DNA of 16,048 bases, taken from assembly GCA_003663175.1 (NCBI GenBank), contig QMZM01000016.1:1-16048 (forward strand), written 5' to 3'. The position numbers were made by a program, and so were the translations under genes. Below are positions 14,209 through 16,048 of this stretch, piece by piece (the stretch's first letter is position 1; each line of letters begins with the position of its first letter). The stretch comes from Candidatus Altarchaeales archaeon (GTDB lineage Archaea > Altiarchaeota > Altiarchaeia > IMC4 > QMZM01). Under the pieces are notes generated by a model that had not been told where the DNA came from, did no database searches, and saw only the letters and a list, made by a program, of their open reading frames with translations.

Positions 14209-14799
14209 ATGTATAAGATACTCACAGTTGAAGACACAGTCAGGGTCCCTCCAAGAAGGTTCAATGAGGACTTAAATACGGTAGTTTTGTCCGAACTTGA
14301 GAATTCTATTGTTGGGAAGATAGATAAGGAGATCGGCATAATACTTGCGGTTGTGAATCTAAATAGTATTGGAGAGGGTAAGATAATTCTTGGTGATGGC
14401 GCGATATACTATGATGTAGTTTTCGATATCTTAGTTTATCAACCAGTACTCAATGAGGTTGTTGAGGGTTATGTTAGTGAAATTGCCGAGTTTGGGGCAT
14501 TCATAAACTTCGGTCCAATGGACGGCTTAGTTCATGTTTCACAGATTACCGAGGATTACATGAGTTATGATTCAAGGAATATGATGCTTATCGGAAAGGA
14601 AACGAGAAAGATCCTTAGAGTTGGCGATAATGTTAGGGTTAGAATAATTGCAATAAGCCTTAAACCAAGGTTCTCAGATTCAAAGATTGGACTTACAATG
14701 AGACAGCCATATCTAGGAAAGTTAGAGTGGCTCGAGGAGGAGAAAAAAAGGCTCCAGAAAGAGAAGGAAGATAAGGAAAAGAGGGAGGGTAAAAAATGA
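14209..14799 (+). CDS. rpoE1: RNA polymerase subunit E' (Rpo7)
   Basis: This is the archaeal counterpart of eukaryotic Rpb7, part of the RNA polymerase stalk that helps open promoters and binds nascent RNA. The 196-residue product begins MYKILTVEDTVRVPP, followed by the RNP-like tip domain (to about 80). An S1 domain (about 82-165) contains EGYVSEIAEFGAFINFGPMDGLVHVSQI-type motifs, then LTMRQPYLGKLEWLEEEKKR and a charged helical tail. The start at 14209 matches the family N-terminus. GTG codons at 14200 and 14203 are in frame but are more likely part of the GGTGAGG ribosome-binding sequence. Its end overlaps spt4 by four bases. Confidence 0.96.
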   Translation: MYKILTVEDTVRVPPRRFNEDLNTVVLSELENSIVGKIDKEIGIILAVVNLNSIGEGKIILGDGAIYYDVVFDILVYQPVLNEVVEGYVSEIAEFGAFINFGPMDGLVHVSQITEDYMSYDSRNMMLIGKETRKILRVGDNVRVRIIAISLKPRFSDSKIGLTMRQPYLGKLEWLEEEKKRLQKEKEDKEKREGKK

Positions 14800-14987
14800 A
14801 GACAAATAAACTTAGAGCCTGTAAGAAGTGTCATATATTGACCGAAAAGGAGATATGCCCGATTTGTAGTTTGCCGACTTCTCAATACTGGAGTGGTTAT
14901 CTTGCGGTTATAGATCCAGAGAAGTCAGAGATTGCAAAGAAGATGAATGCAAAGTTGTCTGGAGAATATGCGATAAAAGTGAGATGA
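14796..14987 (+). CDS. spt4: Transcription elongation factor Spt4 (RpoE'')
   Basis: This 63-residue zinc protein binds the NGN domain of Spt5 and helps RNA polymerase elongate. Four cysteines in two pairs (C9, C12, C21, C24) form the zinc site, followed by PTSQYWSGYLAVIDPEKSEIA, the Spt5-binding strand region. It overlaps rpoE1 by ATGA and the next gene by four bases, so translational coupling of the three is likely. Spt5 itself is outside the window. Confidence 0.96.
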   Translation: MKTNKLRACKKCHILTEKEICPICSLPTSQYWSGYLAVIDPEKSEIAKKMNAKLSGEYAIKVR

Positions 14988-15493
14988 ATTATAGGAATTT
15001 AAAATTGCCAGATTCCATGAGAAATGAATTAAAAAAGCCGTTTGGCAAATTAATCAAAACCTTGAATGAATTCAGAATTGATAAATATAAGAATATAATA
15101 TGTATTGGCGATAGAACATCGGACATCGTTTTGAGGAGTGGAATAAAACCAAAGGTAGTGGTTTTTGATGGTAGGGAAATGCGAATGAAGATAGAAGTTC
15201 CCGATTCGATAAGGAATTTCGATGCAATCGAAATTAATATTTATAATCCGGCGGGGCATATAAGAGAGGAATCATTCAGGACTATGGAAACCGCATTGGC
15301 ATCAAATTCAAACTTCAAGATATATGTTGATGGTGAAGAAGATTTAATTGCATTGGTTGCAATGAAATTGGCACCAATTGGTTCCTTAGTGCTTTATGGT
15401 CAACCATCTCAAGGTATTGTTGTCGTTGAGATCAATGAGGAGATAAAGGCAAAGGTTGATAAAATAATTGAAGGGATGGAAAATGAGGATTGA
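14984..15493 (+). CDS. GTP-dependent dephospho-CoA kinase (DUF359)
   Basis: This 169-residue protein of the DUF359 family is the archaeal GTP-dependent dephospho-CoA kinase first shown in Thermococcus (TK1697). It catalyses the last step of coenzyme A synthesis and is unrelated to bacterial CoaE. Family motifs are IGDRTSDIVL (41-50), VVVFDGREMR (58-67), YNPAGHI (87-93), VDGEEDLIALVA (115-126) and LYGQPSQGIVVV (137-148). The aspartates of the first, second and fourth motifs are probable metal or substrate ligands. It overlaps spt4 at its start and rps24e by 11 bases at its end. Confidence 0.93.
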   Translation: MNYRNLKLPDSMRNELKKPFGKLIKTLNEFRIDKYKNIICIGDRTSDIVLRSGIKPKVVVFDGREMRMKIEVPDSIRNFDAIEINIYNPAGHIREESFRTMETALASNSNFKIYVDGEEDLIALVAMKLAPIGSLVLYGQPSQGIVVVEINEEIKAKVDKIIEGMENED

Positions 15494-15803
15494 GATAATA
15501 GAGGAAAGGGATAATCCATTGCTAAATAGAAGGGAGATAAAACTGAGAATATTCTTTGAGAGGGAAACTCCGAGGTTCTTGGATGTTAGGAGGAAATTAA
15601 TTGAGAAATTGAAATTAAGGGACGAATTGACGATAGTGAATAGCATATACACAGAATTTGGAAGGCATTCCGCAAGTTGTTATCTCAAGGTTTATAAAGA
15701 CAAGGAGAGTATGAGGGTAGAACCAGAGCATAGGATACGGAAAAATTTCCCGAAAAAGGAGGAAAAGGAAGATAAAGGGAAGGAGGGAGATAAGAATGAG
15801 TAA
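15483..15803 (+). CDS. rps24e: 30S ribosomal protein eS24
   Basis: This 106-residue S24e-type ribosomal protein starts MRIEIIEERDNPLLNRREI, the conserved N-terminus. Later it has TPRFLDVRRKLIEKL, the INSIYTEFGRHSASCYLKVYKD-type core, and a highly charged lysine/glutamate tail. The ATG at 15483 lies inside the preceding kinase gene, with GGGATGG about 5 nt upstream. A TTG at 15468 would add five residues and is less likely. Its stop overlaps rps27ae by eight bases. Confidence 0.95.
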   Translation: MRIEIIEERDNPLLNRREIKLRIFFERETPRFLDVRRKLIEKLKLRDELTIVNSIYTEFGRHSASCYLKVYKDKESMRVEPEHRIRKNFPKKEEKEDKGKEGDKNE

Positions 15804-15960
15804 GAAATGGGAATTATATGAGATTAAAGGCAATAAATTAATTAGGAAAAACAGATCCTGTCCAAAATGTGGGGATGGTGTATTCCTTGCAAGGCATGGT
15901 GACAGGTTATCATGTGGTAGATGCGGATATACCGAATTCATAAAAGGCTCGAGAAAGTGA
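15796..15960 (+). CDS. rps27ae: 30S ribosomal protein eS31 (S27ae)
   Basis: This 54-residue zinc-binding ribosomal protein is fused to ubiquitin in eukaryotes but stands alone in archaea. The zinc ribbon is C22-P-K-C25 and C40-G-R-C43, with the ending GYTEFIKGSRK. The N-terminus WELYEIKGNKLIRKNRSCPKCG is typical. The ATG overlaps the last codons of rps24e (ATGAGTAA), and its stop overlaps the next start (GTGA). The gene is short but unmistakable. Confidence 0.94.
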   Translation: MSKKWELYEIKGNKLIRKNRSCPKCGDGVFLARHGDRLSCGRCGYTEFIKGSRK

Positions 15961-16048
15961 AGTTTGTGGGTGTAGATTTAGCCGGAAACCCCAAGAATGA
16001 AACGGGATTCTGTGTTTTGGATACAGTGAATTCTATCAAGAGGGTATC
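15957..16048 (+). CDS. DUF429-like protein, 5' part only
   Basis: A GTG start overlaps the rps27ae stop as GTGA and opens a frame that runs off the window. The 30 visible residues start MKFVGVDLAGNPKNETGFCVLD. This fits the first RNase H-fold strand of DUF429 proteins, which are predicted nucleases with a GVDLAG motif and an acidic metal ligand (D7 here). It is not Kae1, which often follows rps27ae in archaea. With so little sequence the assignment is tentative. Confidence 0.65.
   Translation, partial: MKFVGVDLAGNPKNETGFCVLDTVNSIKRV

Overview
The window is an archaeal chromosome segment. It is AT-rich (GC by eye in the mid to high 30s per cent) and packed with information-processing genes: a TATA-binding protein, a canonical archaeal histone, the small primase subunit, GatE, ribosomal proteins eS6, eS24 and eS31, aIF2-gamma, RNA polymerase subunit E' (Rpo7), Spt4 and a PAC2-type proteasome assembly chaperone. 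The mix of histone, GatE, TmcA and the archaeal GTP-dependent dephospho-CoA kinase suggests a euryarchaeote-like, possibly uncultivated lineage. I cannot name the genus. Many starts lack a Shine-Dalgarno sequence and have an AT-rich box about 20-30 nt upstream, which fits leaderless transcription.

Layout. (1) 1-225: non-coding, with a run of compact, GC-richer hairpins beside a minus-strand AAA+/DUF4143 ATPase (226-1500) that looks like a mobile or accessory gene. (2) 1645-4346: tmcA (ac4C writer) on the minus strand and a divergent small ASCH protein, 65 bp apart. The ASCH protein carries the Lys/Thr motif of bacterial YqfB, an N4-acetylcytidine amidohydrolase. (3) 4416-6774: tbp, then PAC2 in convergent orientation, then a divergent radical SAM (PflA/PflX-like) gene. 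The tbp-PAC2 gap holds two exact 12-bp tandem duplications and a long inverted repeat. (4) 6784-9192: a minus-strand group HPP membrane protein -> priS -> histone -> uncharacterised protein. A perfect 25-bp palindrome covers the priS start codon. (5) 9291-end: a plus-strand run gatE, rps6e, aIF2-gamma, Fcf1-like PIN protein, family II pyrophosphatase, rpoE1, spt4, dephospho-CoA kinase (DUF359), rps24e, rps27ae, DUF429 (cut by the window edge). Several of these genes overlap by a few bases.

The plus-strand run from rps6e is a recognisable archaeal translation/transcription super-operon. It links translation initiation, RNA polymerase, Spt4, ribosomal proteins and CoA synthesis. The most interesting hypothesis is the tmcA/ASCH pair as a possible writer plus hydrolase for acetylcytidine. 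Next come the palindrome and six-codon upstream ORF at priS, and repeated 10-13 bp tandem duplications found at gene junctions. One of these shifts the best-placed start codon of the PIN gene out of frame.
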